A stretch of DNA of 64,000 bases from Acidobacteriota bacterium (GCA_018970175.1 JAGWWV010000005.1:1-64000), one strand, 5' to 3'. Counted from the first letter of the stretch, positions 24,954 through 35,725 are shown. Program-made: numbers and translations. The notes: generated from the letters alone by a model not told the origin.

Positions 24954-27280
24954 TTCAGGTTCTCCACTCGCACGTCGATCACGGGTTGGTCGCTACTGAT
25001 GAGCTCGCGGATGTCGGCACCGGTCTGGTTGAACGGCACCCACGCAGTGCCCTTCATCACGCCGACGTCGGCGCGCACGGGCAACACGATCGATGTTCGT
25101 GAGGTCGACACACGCACGTCGCGACCCGCAGCGGTACCGATGGCCTCGATGTCGCGCGGGTTGAGGTGGATGGCGGCCCCCGAACCGAGGTTTGCAAGGG
25201 ACTTGCTGGTCACCGTGCCGACGGCGCGGTCGTACATCTTCCGCGACACGACGAGTCGAAGGTCGTACGAATTGCGATCGGGGGCGACCAGGTTCGTCGC
25301 GCTGAGCGCGGCACGACCCGACGACTCCATCGGTTGCGCCGCGAGATCGGTCAGCGAGCCCACGCCGAGGTCGTGACCCAGACGTTCGGCGAGTTCGATC
25401 GCAACCATCCAGTCGGGGCGGCTCGTCCCCTTTGCGGTGACGCGCTGGGACAGACAGCTGATTCCACCCTCGATGTTCGTGACGCTGCCCGTGCGCTCGG
25501 CGTATGCCGACACCGGAAGAAGAACGTCGGCGAGCACCGACGAAGCCGAGGGGAACGTGTCGAGAGCGACGATGCTGCGCGCCGACGCCAGGGCACGGCG
25601 GGCCAGGTCGGCATCGGGTGCGTCACTCAACGGGTCGGCGCCGAGAAGAACCAGACACTCGACGCGACCGTCGGCAGCGGCGCGGAGAATGTCGCGCGCA
25701 TCACCCGAGGTCGGAGCAAGACCCTGTTCGAGGGCACCGCGTACGTTGCCGCGCCGCAACACCGGAAGAACCCGAAGCGCCGGAATGCCGGCAGCGAGTG
25801 CGTTGTACGCCTGAAGCGTGAAGTCGACCGACTCGGCAAGATTGCTTCGTCCGAGGACGACCACGACATTGCCACCGGCGAGCTGCCCCGCGATCGACGG
25901 ATCCGCGAGCGCAGCCTTGACCGCTGCAACCTGATTGCCGGGTTCGTAGGGGACGAATTTCCACGCATGTCGCGTGAGACCCGAGGCCTTCGGTGCGATT
26001 TCGATGATGCGCACACCGCGCTTGGTTGCCGCGTCACGAAGGCGCAGATGAAGAACCGGCAACTCTTCTTTCAGGTCGGGAGCGAGGAGAACAATGGTTC
26101 CCGCCGACGCCGCGTCGTCGATGGATGCCTGCGGCAATTCAAAGATCTCGGCGGGCAGTCCGTCGTCGATCTGCGGGTCGCGCAACGAAACCCCGATCGC
26201 ATCGGCCAGCATCGACCACGCGCGGACATCCTCGTTCGCCAAACGAGCGCCACCGAGAATTGCCACGCTTTCCGCGCCACGCGACGAGACTGCGAGACGA
26301 ATCGCACGGGCTGCGGCCTCGAGTGCATTTGCCCACGACGTTTGCGCAAGACCCTTGTCGGTCTTCAGCATCGGACTGGTCAACCGCTCTTCGCTTCCGA
26401 TCGACTCGAAGTTGAAGCGTCCACGGTCGCACAGCCAACCCCAGTTCAAGGTTCCCTCGCCGGGAACATCGGGGTTGTCGATGCCTTGCAAACGAACGAT
26501 CTGATCGCGGCTCGATTGAACCGACACGCGACAACCAACGGCACAGGTCGTGCAGGTGCTCTCGGTTTCTTCGAGATCCCATGGACGCGCCTTGAAGCGG
26601 TAGGGCTTCGCCGTCAACGCACCAACGGGGCAGATCTGCACCGTGTTGCCCGAGAAGTACGAAGCGAACGGTTCGTCGGGGAAAGTGAGCACCTGTGTGT
26701 TGTTGCCACGGTGGGTGAACGAGATGAGCGGGTCACCCGCGACGTCGCTTGCGAAACGTGTGCACCGGTCGCAGAGAATGCAGCGCTCGCGGTCGAGATA
26801 AACGAGGTCGCTGATCGCGATCGGCTTTTCGTAGTGACGCTTTTCTTCGACGTAGCGACTCTCGCCGGGTCCATGGGAGAACGCCTGGTCCTGCAGGGGG
26901 CACTCGCCGCCCTTGTCGCACACCGGGCAGTCGAGCGGGTGATTCGCGAGCAACAACTCGAGGACGCCCTCTTGTGCGCGCTTCACCTGGTCGGTTTCGG
27001 TACGAACGACCTGACCGTCGGCAACCGGGGTCATGCACGACACGACCATCATCGGTCCGCGTGGTCCGTCGACTTCGACTATGCACTGCCGACACATCCC
27101 GACCGACTTCATGCGCGGGTGGTAGCAGAACCGCGGGATGAAGTCGCCCGCACGATCGGCTGCCGCAATGATGAATTCACCCTTGCGAGCCGCCACCTCG
27201 CGGCCGTTCAAGTTGATGGTCACCGCATTCGGGTCGACGATCACTTCCTGGGCGTCGCTTGATTCCGTGGTGCTCATCAC
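24950..27280 (-). CDS. nuoG: NADH-quinone oxidoreductase subunit G (cluster 2)
   Basis: N-terminal [2Fe-2S] FCYHPRMKSVGMCRQCIVEVDG, CPVCDKGGECPLQDQ, CILCDRCTRF, N7-type CTTCAVGC...C. Confidence 0.94.
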   Translation of the reverse strand: MMSTTESSDAQEVIVDPNAVTINLNGREVAARKGEFIIAAADRAGDFIPRFCYHPRMKSVGMCRQCIVEVDGPRGPMMVVSCMTPVADGQVVRTETDQVKRAQEGVLELLLANHPLDCPVCDKGGECPLQDQAFSHGPGESRYVEEKRHYEKPIAISDLVYLDRERCILCDRCTRFASDVAGDPLISFTHRGNNTQVLTFPDEPFASYFSGNTVQICPVGALTAKPYRFKARPWDLEETESTCTTCAVGCRVSVQSSRDQIVRLQGIDNPDVPGEGTLNWGWLCDRGRFNFESIGSEERLTSPMLKTDKGLAQTSWANALEAAARAIRLAVSSRGAESVAILGGARLANEDVRAWSMLADAIGVSLRDPQIDDGLPAEIFELPQASIDDAASAGTIVLLAPDLKEELPVLHLRLRDAATKRGVRIIEIAPKASGLTRHAWKFVPYEPGNQVAAVKAALADPSIAGQLAGGNVVVVLGRSNLAESVDFTLQAYNALAAGIPALRVLPVLRRGNVRGALEQGLAPTSGDARDILRAAADGRVECLVLLGADPLSDAPDADLARRALASARSIVALDTFPSASSVLADVLLPVSAYAERTGSVTNIEGGISCLSQRVTAKGTSRPDWMVAIELAERLGHDLGVGSLTDLAAQPMESSGRAALSATNLVAPDRNSYDLRLVVSRKMYDRAVGTVTSKSLANLGSGAAIHLNPRDIEAIGTAAGRDVRVSTSRTSIVLPVRADVGVMKGTAWVPFNQTGADIRELISSDQPVIDVRVENLK

Positions 27281-28674
27281 TCACCGCCCACGGCAGTGAC
27301 GGGAATCCGGTTGCGCGTGGTGACCCGCGCTGCGAACTCTTCGGGGAACAGTGTGAGTGCCGAGTTGACCGGCGCGTATGCCGACGGTCCGACGAAGCAG
27401 ATCGTCGTCATCTTGTAGGGGAAGGGAACGGCACCGAGACCGAGTCGTTCGCTCGACGCGTGCGGGAAATCACCCGGACAGATGGACGTTCCCACTTCGA
27501 TGAGTTGTTCGAGGTCGGCATCCGTGCCGTTGCCCTCGACGATGCGGGTGAGAATGCGTTCGAGCCAGGTGCCACCCTCGCGACACGGCGTGCACTTTCC
27601 GCACGATTCGTGTGCGTAGAAACGCGTGAGCGTGAGCGCGGCGTGGGGAATATCGGTGGTCTCGTCCATCACCATGATGGCGCCGGAACCGAGCATCGAC
27701 CCGGCGGGACCAACTTGGCTTGCCTCGAACGGAAGGTCGAGCTGGTCGGGGAGGAACCACGGTGCGGATCCACCGCCCGGGACGAACGCCTTCAGTTTGT
27801 TGCCGTTGCGAATGCCCTGACAGAACTCGTCGCCGTAGAGGAGATCCCTGAACGTCGTCGTGCCGTTGACGATTTCATAGACACCGGGACGCTTGACGTG
27901 ACCCGACACGGCGACCATGCGCGTTCCGGGCGACGTTTTCGTGCCGATTGCCGTGTACGCCTCGGCACCGTTGCGCGCGAGCCACGGCAGGTTCGCCAAC
28001 GTCTCGACGTTGTTCACGATCGTGGGCTGGCCGTACAAACCGATTGCCGCCGGGAAGTAGGGCGGCTTGAGTCGTGGCATTCCGCGGTTGCCTTCGAGAC
28101 TTTCGATCAGGGCGGTTTCCTCGCCCACGACGTACGCTCCCGCACCCCAGTGCAGGACGATGTCGACGGAGAAGTTCGAACCGAGAATGTTTCGTCCCAC
28201 GTAACCCGCGGCGTAGGCCTCGTTCAGTGCCGCGGCGACGCGTTCCTGGGCCGTCGCCATCTCGCCGCGGATGTACAGGAAACAGCGCGTGAGTCCGGCG
28301 GCGTAGCACGCAATGAGACAACCTTCGATCAACTGGTGCGGGTCGCGCTCCATGAGGAGTCGGTCCTTGTAGGTGCCCGGCTCGCTCTCGTCCCCGTTCA
28401 CGACGAGATACCGCGGGAAGTTCCCCTGGGGCATGAGACCCCACTTGGTGCCGGCCGGGAATCCCGCGCCGCCACGACCGAGAACGGTTGCGTTCTTCAC
28501 CTCTTCGTGCACGTCGGCGGCCGGCCGCGCCAACGCGGCGCGCAGACCCTTGTAACCATCGGTGGCGAGGTAGCGCTCGAGCGTGTGGGAGTCGGCGTAT
28601 TCGAAGCGCGAGGTCACGATCTTCGGACGGTCACCGGCAATGAACCCGGCGGCATGTGCGTAGGTACCGGTCAC
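27277..28674 (-). CDS. nuoF: NADH-quinone oxidoreductase subunit F (cluster 2)
   Basis: LGRGGAGFPAGTKWGLMP, NGDESEPGTYKDR, GAGAYVVGEETALIESLEG, ESCGKCTPCREG; GTG start at 28674 overlaps nuoE. Confidence 0.95.
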   Translation of the reverse strand: MTGTYAHAAGFIAGDRPKIVTSRFEYADSHTLERYLATDGYKGLRAALARPAADVHEEVKNATVLGRGGAGFPAGTKWGLMPQGNFPRYLVVNGDESEPGTYKDRLLMERDPHQLIEGCLIACYAAGLTRCFLYIRGEMATAQERVAAALNEAYAAGYVGRNILGSNFSVDIVLHWGAGAYVVGEETALIESLEGNRGMPRLKPPYFPAAIGLYGQPTIVNNVETLANLPWLARNGAEAYTAIGTKTSPGTRMVAVSGHVKRPGVYEIVNGTTTFRDLLYGDEFCQGIRNGNKLKAFVPGGGSAPWFLPDQLDLPFEASQVGPAGSMLGSGAIMVMDETTDIPHAALTLTRFYAHESCGKCTPCREGGTWLERILTRIVEGNGTDADLEQLIEVGTSICPGDFPHASSERLGLGAVPFPYKMTTICFVGPSAYAPVNSALTLFPEEFAARVTTRNRIPVTAVGGE

Positions 28675-29285
28675 AGCGCGGCCTTTCCGTTCATCCATGC
28701 GGGCTCCTGGCCGGGAGCCTCGGGGGGCACCGCGCCGACCGAGCGATCGGCGGGAATGTGTTGACGCACCCGCGCAAGGGTTCCGTGCGGCGGAATTTCC
28801 TCGGCCAACTTTCCGGCAGCCAGGTCGTCGATGAGGGCATCGAGTTGCTGGGGCGTCATGCGGAAGCGGTAGCGATAGTTGACCTGCAGACACGGTGCCT
28901 CGGTGCACGCGGCCTGGCACTCGGCGTGTTCGATCGTGAACAAACCGTCTGCAGTCGTGCCGCCGGCCTTGATGCCCAGGCGGTGCTCGGCATGGTGGAG
29001 CAGCTCCTCGGATCCCATGAGCGCACACGACATGGTTCCGCAGATGTTGATCACGTACTTGCCGACCGGTTCGAACTTGAACATTTCGTAGAACGACGCC
29101 GTGCCGAGAACCTCAGCGGGGGTGACTCCGACCAGTTCGGCAATGTGCTTCATCGCCGCATCGGTGACGTAGCCGTTCTGCTCCTGCGAGAGGTGCAGCA
29201 GTGGAATGAGTGCGGACTTGGGCCGCGGATAACGCGCGATGATTTCGTTCGCGATTGCGACGTTGGTGTCGGTCAGCCGGCTCAT
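28671..29285 (-). CDS. nuoE: NADH-quinone oxidoreductase subunit E (cluster 2)
   Basis: Thioredoxin-like [2Fe-2S]: ICGTMSCALMGSEELL...IEHAECQAACTEAPCLQVN. Confidence 0.94.
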   Translation of the reverse strand: MSRLTDTNVAIANEIIARYPRPKSALIPLLHLSQEQNGYVTDAAMKHIAELVGVTPAEVLGTASFYEMFKFEPVGKYVINICGTMSCALMGSEELLHHAEHRLGIKAGGTTADGLFTIEHAECQAACTEAPCLQVNYRYRFRMTPQQLDALIDDLAAGKLAEEIPPHGTLARVRQHIPADRSVGAVPPEAPGQEPAWMNGKAAL

Positions 29286-30631
29286 CGGTCGACCTCGCCG
29301 AGAACGGGATCGACCGAAGAGATGACCGCAACGGCGTCGGCAACGAGGCCGTCGCGCATCATGTGCGGAAGACACTGGATGTTGACGAAAGAAGGCGCGC
29401 GCATGTGCATGCGGTACGGCTTCGACGAGCCGTCGCTCACGATGTAGCAGCCGATCTCGCCGCGGGGGCTCTCGATACCCACGTAGACCTCGCCCTCGGG
29501 GACCTTGAACCCCTCGGTGAAGATCTTGAAGTGGTGGATCAAGGCTTCCATCGACTCGTCGATGCGCGCACGCGGCGGCGGAGTGACCTTCTTGTCCTGG
29601 ATGCGGTAGTCGCCCGACGGCATCCGATCGAGAATCTGGCGCACGATCTTCATCGACTCACGGATCTCGTTGAGGCGGATCGCGTAACGATCGAAGGCAT
29701 CGCCGTACGAACCGACGATCACGTCGAAGTCGACTTCGGTGTAACGCAGGTAGGGCATGTCGCGACGCAGGTCCCACGGGACGCCGGTCGAACGCAGAAT
29801 CGGTCCGGTTGCGCCGAGTGCAACCGCTTCCTGGGCCGTGATGACGCCGACGCCCTGCAGACGCTCGCGCCAGATTGGCTGCTCGGTCATCAAGATGTCG
29901 TACTCGGCAAGACGCTCGGGGAGCCGGTCGAGAATGTCGAGAACGTCGTCGCGCCAACCCGCGGGGAGATCGGCCGCGAGTCCGCCCGGGCGGATGAAGT
30001 TGTGGTTCATCCGCAGACCCGTGACCTTCTGGAAGAACCGGAGGACTTCCTCGCGTTCACGCCAGCCGTAGATCATCATCGACACCGCACCGATGTCCAT
30101 GCCGTTCGTCGCAAGGAAGAGCAGGTGACTGCTCATGCGATTCAGTTCCGACAACAGCATGCGCATCCACACCGCACGCTCGGGAATGTCGCCGTCGATT
30201 CCGAGAAGCTTTTCGACCGCCATCGAAAAGACGAGTTCGTTGTTCAGGGGCGACAGGTAGTCCATGCGCGTGACGTTCGTGCCGCCCTGCATGAAGGTGA
30301 GGTCCTCGCCGGTCTTTTCCATACCGGTGTGCAGATACCCGATGATCGGCTTGCAACGCAATACGCGTTCACCCTGGAGTTCGAGCATGAGGCGCAGAAC
30401 TCCATGGGTGCTGGGGTGTTGCGGACCCATGTTGATGATCATCGACTGATCCTCGGGAACTTCCGTCGGGTCGACGTTCTCGGTGGCCAGTGCGGCGGCC
30501 TGTGATTCGGACATTCGTAGCACGGACCCGACTTCGCGCATCACTTCACGCGCCGTCAATTCGCTGCGCGAACGCATCTCTTGGTTGCCTTCGGCGGTGG
30601 CCCCGGGTGTCGCGGTAATGAGATCGGTCAC
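29282..30631 (-). CDS. nuoD: NADH-quinone oxidoreductase subunit D (cluster 2; HTG-type)
   Basis: NMGPQHPSTHGVLRLMLELQGERVLRCKPIIGYLHTGMEKTGE...LRSTGVPWDLRRDMPY...GEVDR; GTG start at 30631. Confidence 0.95.
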   Translation of the reverse strand: MTDLITATPGATAEGNQEMRSRSELTAREVMREVGSVLRMSESQAAALATENVDPTEVPEDQSMIINMGPQHPSTHGVLRLMLELQGERVLRCKPIIGYLHTGMEKTGEDLTFMQGGTNVTRMDYLSPLNNELVFSMAVEKLLGIDGDIPERAVWMRMLLSELNRMSSHLLFLATNGMDIGAVSMMIYGWREREEVLRFFQKVTGLRMNHNFIRPGGLAADLPAGWRDDVLDILDRLPERLAEYDILMTEQPIWRERLQGVGVITAQEAVALGATGPILRSTGVPWDLRRDMPYLRYTEVDFDVIVGSYGDAFDRYAIRLNEIRESMKIVRQILDRMPSGDYRIQDKKVTPPPRARIDESMEALIHHFKIFTEGFKVPEGEVYVGIESPRGEIGCYIVSDGSSKPYRMHMRAPSFVNIQCLPHMMRDGLVADAVAVISSVDPVLGEVDR

Positions 30632-31131
30632 GACGGACTCCCCTTGAATTGAACGGGAATGCGACCAATCGCATAGTCCTTTCGCAGCGGGTGGCCGTTC
30701 CAGTCTTCGGGCATGAGAATTCTCGACGGGTCGGGGTGGCCGGTGAAGGTGATACCGAACATGTCGTAGACCTCGCGCTCCATCGCTTCCGTTCCGGGAT
30801 AGAGATCGAACGCCGAGGGCAAGGTTGCGTCTGCTTCGGGTACCGCCACGCGGACGCGAATCCGCTCGCGACGTTCGAGCGAAATCAGATTGAGAACGAC
30901 TTCGAACCGTTCGCTTGGCTTGCCGACCCGCGAGGCGTACGTCGAATAGTCGACCGCAGTGAGATCGGTGCACAAGACGAAGGAATCGTCAACCAAAGCC
31001 TTCAACGTCGCGACGTAGTTTTCGCGTGTCGGATGAATGACCACCTGACCCCGCGAGTCGGTGACGTGACAGCCGTAACGCGTCGGGGCCGATTCAGGTG
31101 CGTGGTTGGTCACTGCGGTGTCCTCGCTCAT
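30628..31131 (-). CDS. nuoC: NADH-quinone oxidoreductase subunit C (cluster 2)
   Basis: EREVYDMFGITFTGHPDPSRILMPEDWNGHPLRKDYAIG. Confidence 0.94.
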   Translation of the reverse strand: MSEDTAVTNHAPESAPTRYGCHVTDSRGQVVIHPTRENYVATLKALVDDSFVLCTDLTAVDYSTYASRVGKPSERFEVVLNLISLERRERIRVRVAVPEADATLPSAFDLYPGTEAMEREVYDMFGITFTGHPDPSRILMPEDWNGHPLRKDYAIGRIPVQFKGSPS

Positions 31132-31133
31132 CG

Positions 31134-31718
31134 TCAACGACTTCCGAGAATGACGGGCGTACTGACCGACCCGGCGGGGATTTCGTGGATGTGAACGTTG
31201 GCGCCCGCACCGGTTTCCTTGCGGCGGCGCAGGATCTCTCCGTCTTCGATCAACTGGTGGAGGGTCTCGATCGCGTGGATCAAGGTTTCGGGCGTCGGAG
31301 GGCAACCCGGTGCGTACACATCGACCGGCACGACCTGATCGACACCCTGGACGATCGCGTAGTTGTTGAACATTCCGCCGCTCGATGCGCACACGCCCAT
31401 CGAGATGACCCACTTCGGCTCCATCATCTGGTCGTAGACCTGACGAAGAACCGGGGCCATCTTTTGGCTGACGCGACCGGCGACGATCATGATGTCGGCC
31501 TGACGCGGGGAAGCACGGAAAACCTCCATGCCGAACCGGGCGAGGTCGTAGTGCGCGGCACCGGTCGCCATCATTTCGATGGCGCAGCACGCGAGACCGA
31601 ACGACGCCGGCCACGACGACCGTGAACGTGACCAGTTGACCAGGTCTTCGATACGCCCCGTGAGGAAGTTGTGCTGCAGGCCACCGAGGCCCTCATCGAG
31701 AACGTCACGCACGCCCAT
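31134..31718 (-). CDS. nuoB: NADH-quinone oxidoreductase subunit B (cluster 2)
   Basis: [43 protein letters not shown]...[34 protein letters not shown]. Confidence 0.95.
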   Translation of the reverse strand: MGVRDVLDEGLGGLQHNFLTGRIEDLVNWSRSRSSWPASFGLACCAIEMMATGAAHYDLARFGMEVFRASPRQADIMIVAGRVSQKMAPVLRQVYDQMMEPKWVISMGVCASSGGMFNNYAIVQGVDQVVPVDVYAPGCPPTPETLIHAIETLHQLIEDGEILRRRKETGAGANVHIHEIPAGSVSTPVILGSR

Positions 31719-32203
31719 CAGGCAGCCGCGCCTTCCTGATCGGGTTCGAGACGACCCTCGGCTCCCACGCGGCGGATGGTCGATGTGGTCGTGCGTGTCG
31801 CGGACACGACACCTTCGAACGACGCGTCGGTGCGACCCGCCCGCTGCAGCGGTCCCCAGTCGAGTGCGCCGCGGGCGACGACGTAAACGAAGGCGACGAA
31901 GAACACGCCGCTGAACGCCAGCATTTCGAAGAATGCGAACGATCCGAGGAACTCACGGTCGACCGCGTAGGGGTAGACGAAGATGATCTCGATGTCGAAC
32001 ATGATGAACAACATCGCGACGATGTAGAACGACACCGGGAAACGCTGGGGTGGCTCGCGACCCGGCACGATGCCACACTCGTACGGAGCTTCCTTGGCTG
32101 CGTTAGGACGCTTCGGCGCAAGCAGAACCGATGCAATGAAACTGAGCGCACCAAAGAGGATGGCCAGAACAAGCAAAGCAATGATCGGGAGGTACTGCCC
32201 CAC
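31718..32203 (-). CDS. nuoA: NADH-quinone oxidoreductase subunit A (cluster 2)
   Basis: [43 protein letters not shown]. Confidence 0.95.
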   Translation of the reverse strand: MGQYLPIIALLVLAILFGALSFIASVLLAPKRPNAAKEAPYECGIVPGREPPQRFPVSFYIVAMLFIMFDIEIIFVYPYAVDREFLGSFAFFEMLAFSGVFFVAFVYVVARGALDWGPLQRAGRTDASFEGVVSATRTTTSTIRRVGAEGRLEPDQEGAAA

Positions 32204-32217
32204 GACGCGCGCCCGTC

Positions 32218-33042
32218 CTAGACCTTCGCCGGATTCAACTCACCCGCAACGTTTTCCTGAAGGAACCGATCACGACGGTGGAGGAGCCAGCAGAGGATGA
32301 GGAAAATGATCGTTGATCCGATGGTGATGAACACCGCGGGCTGACGCTTCGAGCCGAGGTCACGGATCATGAGCAGGTAGCGATGCGGTTGAGATTCGTC
32401 AATGACGGGTCGGGCAGGCGCACGGCCCGGCTCGGTACGTTGCGGCACGAGTGATGCCAGTTCAACGAGTGCATAGCGCGGCTTGTGGAAGAACGCCGTG
32501 AAGTCGAGCGAGTCGGAAACTTTCGGCCAACGCTCACCGCCACTGTCGTACACCGACACCGCGGTGTACTCGCCGGCCGCGTACTCCTTCGCTCGGTTCT
32601 GGATGATGTCGTCGGCCGAGGCGACAGCTTGGCCGCGACGCGGGTCGGCATCGTCGAGCCGGGTCCAACCTTCGTCGACCAACGCTGCTTGGGCGGCCTT
32701 GGCGACTTCGGTCGGTGCGGCACCTGCATCGATTTTGATCGGGGCGCCGATGACCTCGGCGCGGTCGAGTAGTCGTGCGTCACGAACGATCGAAATTGGA
32801 GCAGCAGGCTTCCACGACGGCTCACGACCTTTGAGACCGATGCCGTAGGTCCACCAAATGGCGCCCATCGTTGCCATCCAACCGAACAAGCCCGCGAGTG
32901 CGACGAGGAAGCCGAGGCGCGCGCCGAGGTTGGTGCCGAGCAGGAGATACACACTGCCCATCAGTGCAACAACGCCGATGATGACGGTGAGTGCGCCGCG
33001 GATCTCGGGTTCCCAGCCGACCGCCAGGAGTGTTGACAACAT
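32218..33042 (-). CDS. Conserved-looking membrane protein of unknown function, N-terminal TM cluster plus one C-terminal TM
   Basis: Hydrophobic segments at both ends; 14 bp upstream of nuoA and ends next to the cytochrome c gene; no family recognised. Confidence 0.75.
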   Translation of the reverse strand: MLSTLLAVGWEPEIRGALTVIIGVVALMGSVYLLLGTNLGARLGFLVALAGLFGWMATMGAIWWTYGIGLKGREPSWKPAAPISIVRDARLLDRAEVIGAPIKIDAGAAPTEVAKAAQAALVDEGWTRLDDADPRRGQAVASADDIIQNRAKEYAAGEYTAVSVYDSGGERWPKVSDSLDFTAFFHKPRYALVELASLVPQRTEPGRAPARPVIDESQPHRYLLMIRDLGSKRQPAVFITIGSTIIFLILCWLLHRRDRFLQENVAGELNPAKV

Positions 33043-34104
33043 CTAGAGACCCCTCACGTATTCAACGATCGCCTTGATCTGCTCGTCGGTGTACGTCGCA
33101 CCGAAACCGGGCATGCGTCCGCTGCCCTGTCCCTGTTCGCCGTACTTCTTGCCAAGCTCCGAACCGTTGTGAATGAAGGCGATCATGTCGTCCTGGCTCG
33201 GGAACTGACGCACTGTCGATCCGCCCGTGAGGTTCGGACCGAATGCGCCACCGCCGGTTGTCTGGGCATCGCCGTACGACCAACCCTTCGTGTGGCACCG
33301 AGCGCAGGAGTAGACGCCTCCGTCAAGGTCGAGGTTGAAGAGCGCCTCGCCCACTGTCTTGTAGGCACCAGCCTTCACGAGGCGCTCCGCCTCTGCCTGG
33401 ATTTCGTCGGTCTTTGACTTTGGCATCGACCCGCCGGAGCACAACTTCGGGTTGTCGTTTGGACTGTCGCAACCTTCGCGGGGAATTTGGATGCTCTTCA
33501 AGTAATCGAGCAGCGTCTGGATTTGTTGGTCGTTCATCGGGCCGCCACCGATGGTTCCCCATGGTGACATCGGTGAGAATGGACGGCCGTATTGCAGGAT
33601 GAAGCGAACTTCTTCCTCCGAGTAGCGCTGATACACCGTGTTGAGCGCAGGCGCCTTCCAGCTGACAGCCTTCACTTCGCCGGTCTTCGGGTCGGTGACG
33701 GCGTACGGAGCGTTGCCCCCGTTGGCCTTCATACCTCCGTGGCAGCCTGCGCAGTTGAATCCACCATTCGCGGTCACGTCGAACAACTTGCCGCCCCAAC
33801 TGGCGAAACGCTTGTTCCATCCGAACTCTGCATTTGATTGGCGGCTCGGCTCGAGCACCCAATAAAGAGGAAGCGAAATCGTGATGACAGCGAGGAACGC
33901 AAGGCCCAACAACTGGGTGCGCTCGAGCTTCTTGCCCTCGAGTACCTCGTCGTCGTAGTACGGCTTGCGGTTGGCGGCGAGTTCAAGTTCGGACCCGTAC
34001 TCGCGGCGCGAGCCACGAATGTTGAAAGCCGCGTAGATGACCCATGCGACGACGATGGCCGCGAGGACAATCCATGCAACGTTGGTCGTGAGGTTGGCAA
34101 CCAT
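33043..34104 (-). CDS. Membrane-anchored diheme cytochrome c, Rieske/cyt b complex associated
   Basis: N-terminal TM; two CXXCH sites: FNCAGCHGG and YSCARCHTKG. Confidence 0.9.
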   Translation of the reverse strand: MVANLTTNVAWIVLAAIVVAWVIYAAFNIRGSRREYGSELELAANRKPYYDDEVLEGKKLERTQLLGLAFLAVITISLPLYWVLEPSRQSNAEFGWNKRFASWGGKLFDVTANGGFNCAGCHGGMKANGGNAPYAVTDPKTGEVKAVSWKAPALNTVYQRYSEEEVRFILQYGRPFSPMSPWGTIGGGPMNDQQIQTLLDYLKSIQIPREGCDSPNDNPKLCSGGSMPKSKTDEIQAEAERLVKAGAYKTVGEALFNLDLDGGVYSCARCHTKGWSYGDAQTTGGGAFGPNLTGGSTVRQFPSQDDMIAFIHNGSELGKKYGEQGQGSGRMPGFGATYTDEQIKAIVEYVRGL

Positions 34105-34106
34105 GG

Positions 34107-34961
34107 TCAGTGACCACCTCCGCCGGCGGCAAGGCAGTGCGGACCCTCGGCCTCTTGACCGGTTGTGTTGGTGCCGATCGGCGGTCCGCCGAAGACGGCG
34201 CCCGTGTCGATGACAAGCACGCCGTTGTTCACGGCGACACCGAAGCGATCCATTCCTCGCGGAGCAGGACCACCCTTCTTTTCACCAACGCGGTTGTACA
34301 TCGAGCCATGGCAGCCACATTCGAACCACTGCGAACTTGCACAGTTCGGCACACGGCATCCGAGGTGCGGGCACTTCTGGTACAGCGCAACGACGCCGGC
34401 CTGCATGCCCGAGAACACCGCGGCTTGCTTGCCGTAGATCGCTTGGGCCTTCGCAACCGAGTCCTTCGGATACTCGGTCACCCACGCACGCGCCTCGGGG
34501 TAATACATGAAGCCCTTGTTCGACTTGATGCCCTGGATGACATCGTCGATCTTGCCGACGGCGATCTTCGAACCGAAACCGCCCGAAGATCCCTTCCAGA
34601 GGAAGCCGATGAGCGACGCGCCGAATGCCCCGAGTGATGCGCTCATCAACGTGACGGTCGCACGGTTGAAAAAGGCGCGACGTGTTTCGCCGATTGCTTC
34701 CGGGTCGGGCGCGACCCACTCGGTCAACTCGACCGAATCGCGTACGGCGAGGTCGGTTGATGTCGCCGTCGCTGCCGACTCGTAGGCACGACCGGTGGCA
34801 CCCGACGACGACGCGGCGGCGCTTCGGTCACGCTTTTTCGTCTCGCGCGACAACGCACCTGCGCCGCGCACCTCGGACTTGCGTGCCGCGGTGACGAAGA
34901 CGAGTCCGCCCAACACGACGATCGCAGCGACCGCCAGGGCGATGATGAGGGGAGTGCTCAT
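34107..34961 (-). CDS. qcrA: Rieske [2Fe-2S] iron-sulfur subunit
   Basis: CPHLGCRVPNCASSQWFECGCHGSMYN Rieske motif. Confidence 0.92.
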   Translation of the reverse strand: MSTPLIIALAVAAIVVLGGLVFVTAARKSEVRGAGALSRETKKRDRSAAASSSGATGRAYESAATATSTDLAVRDSVELTEWVAPDPEAIGETRRAFFNRATVTLMSASLGAFGASLIGFLWKGSSGGFGSKIAVGKIDDVIQGIKSNKGFMYYPEARAWVTEYPKDSVAKAQAIYGKQAAVFSGMQAGVVALYQKCPHLGCRVPNCASSQWFECGCHGSMYNRVGEKKGGPAPRGMDRFGVAVNNGVLVIDTGAVFGGPPIGTNTTGQEAEGPHCLAAGGGGH

Positions 34962-34993
34962 GTGTGTGTTCCTCTCACTTCACTGATTCCGGG

Positions 34994-35710
34994 TCACAAC
35001 TCGAAGAAGATGCCGTCGCGCCACGGGAAGACGAAGTTGAATCCCGGACCGCGGAAGAACGAACCGATCATGACGAGCACCGCCCAGAACATGAGGTGAA
35101 CCGTCATGAGGCTGGTGATGAACTTGCGATCCTCGGGCTTGTTCGACGGGTTCTTGTCGAGGTAAGGCGCGAGGATGAGCGCAATGAGACCCATGCCCGG
35201 CAGCGTCACGCCGGCGATCATCGGGTGGAACATCGTGAGCAGCTCTTGCAAACCGAGGAAATACCACGGGGCCTTCGACGGGTTCGGAGTCTGGTTGACG
35301 TTTGCCGCTTGGAGCAGCGGAGCGTTGACGAACCACGAGAAGACGAAGAGGAATGCGAGGCAGGCAAGTGAGGCGACGAACTCGACTGCAAGAAGATGCG
35401 GCCAGGTGTGCACCTTGTCGACCGGTGCTGCCTTGACTTCCTGAATCGAACCCGACTTCACGACCGTGAGCAGTCGCTGCGTGTGACCACCGGGTCCAGC
35501 GCCGATGGGAAGCCCGCCCGCGGCAGGTGCGGCGACGACGGCGGTTGGCCGGTCGGCAACTGCGACGCCGGAACCGGCTGCCTTCGTGCGGTCGAGCAAC
35601 TGATCGGAAATCCGATCGTTGCCCGCAGCGGATGCGGCGTCGTCGCCTCCCGCGGCCTTTTCGCGAGCGGCTTGTGCTCGCTTCAGAAGATGTTCGGGGA
35701 TCTCAGTCAT
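34994..35710 (-). CDS. Cytochrome b C-terminal domain protein (b6f subunit IV-like)
   Basis: Long polar Ala-rich N-terminus, then TM helices with KAPWYFLGLQELL at the PEWY position and GMGLIALILAPYLDKNP. Confidence 0.87.
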   Translation of the reverse strand: MTEIPEHLLKRAQAAREKAAGGDDAASAAGNDRISDQLLDRTKAAGSGVAVADRPTAVVAAPAAGGLPIGAGPGGHTQRLLTVVKSGSIQEVKAAPVDKVHTWPHLLAVEFVASLACLAFLFVFSWFVNAPLLQAANVNQTPNPSKAPWYFLGLQELLTMFHPMIAGVTLPGMGLIALILAPYLDKNPSNKPEDRKFITSLMTVHLMFWAVLVMIGSFFRGPGFNFVFPWRDGIFFEL

Positions 35711-35725
35711 TGACGTGAACCTCCA

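Noticed and set aside
25166-27262. 698-aa plus-strand ORF opposite nuoG
   Set aside because: Antisense shadow; nuoG on the other strand is certain.
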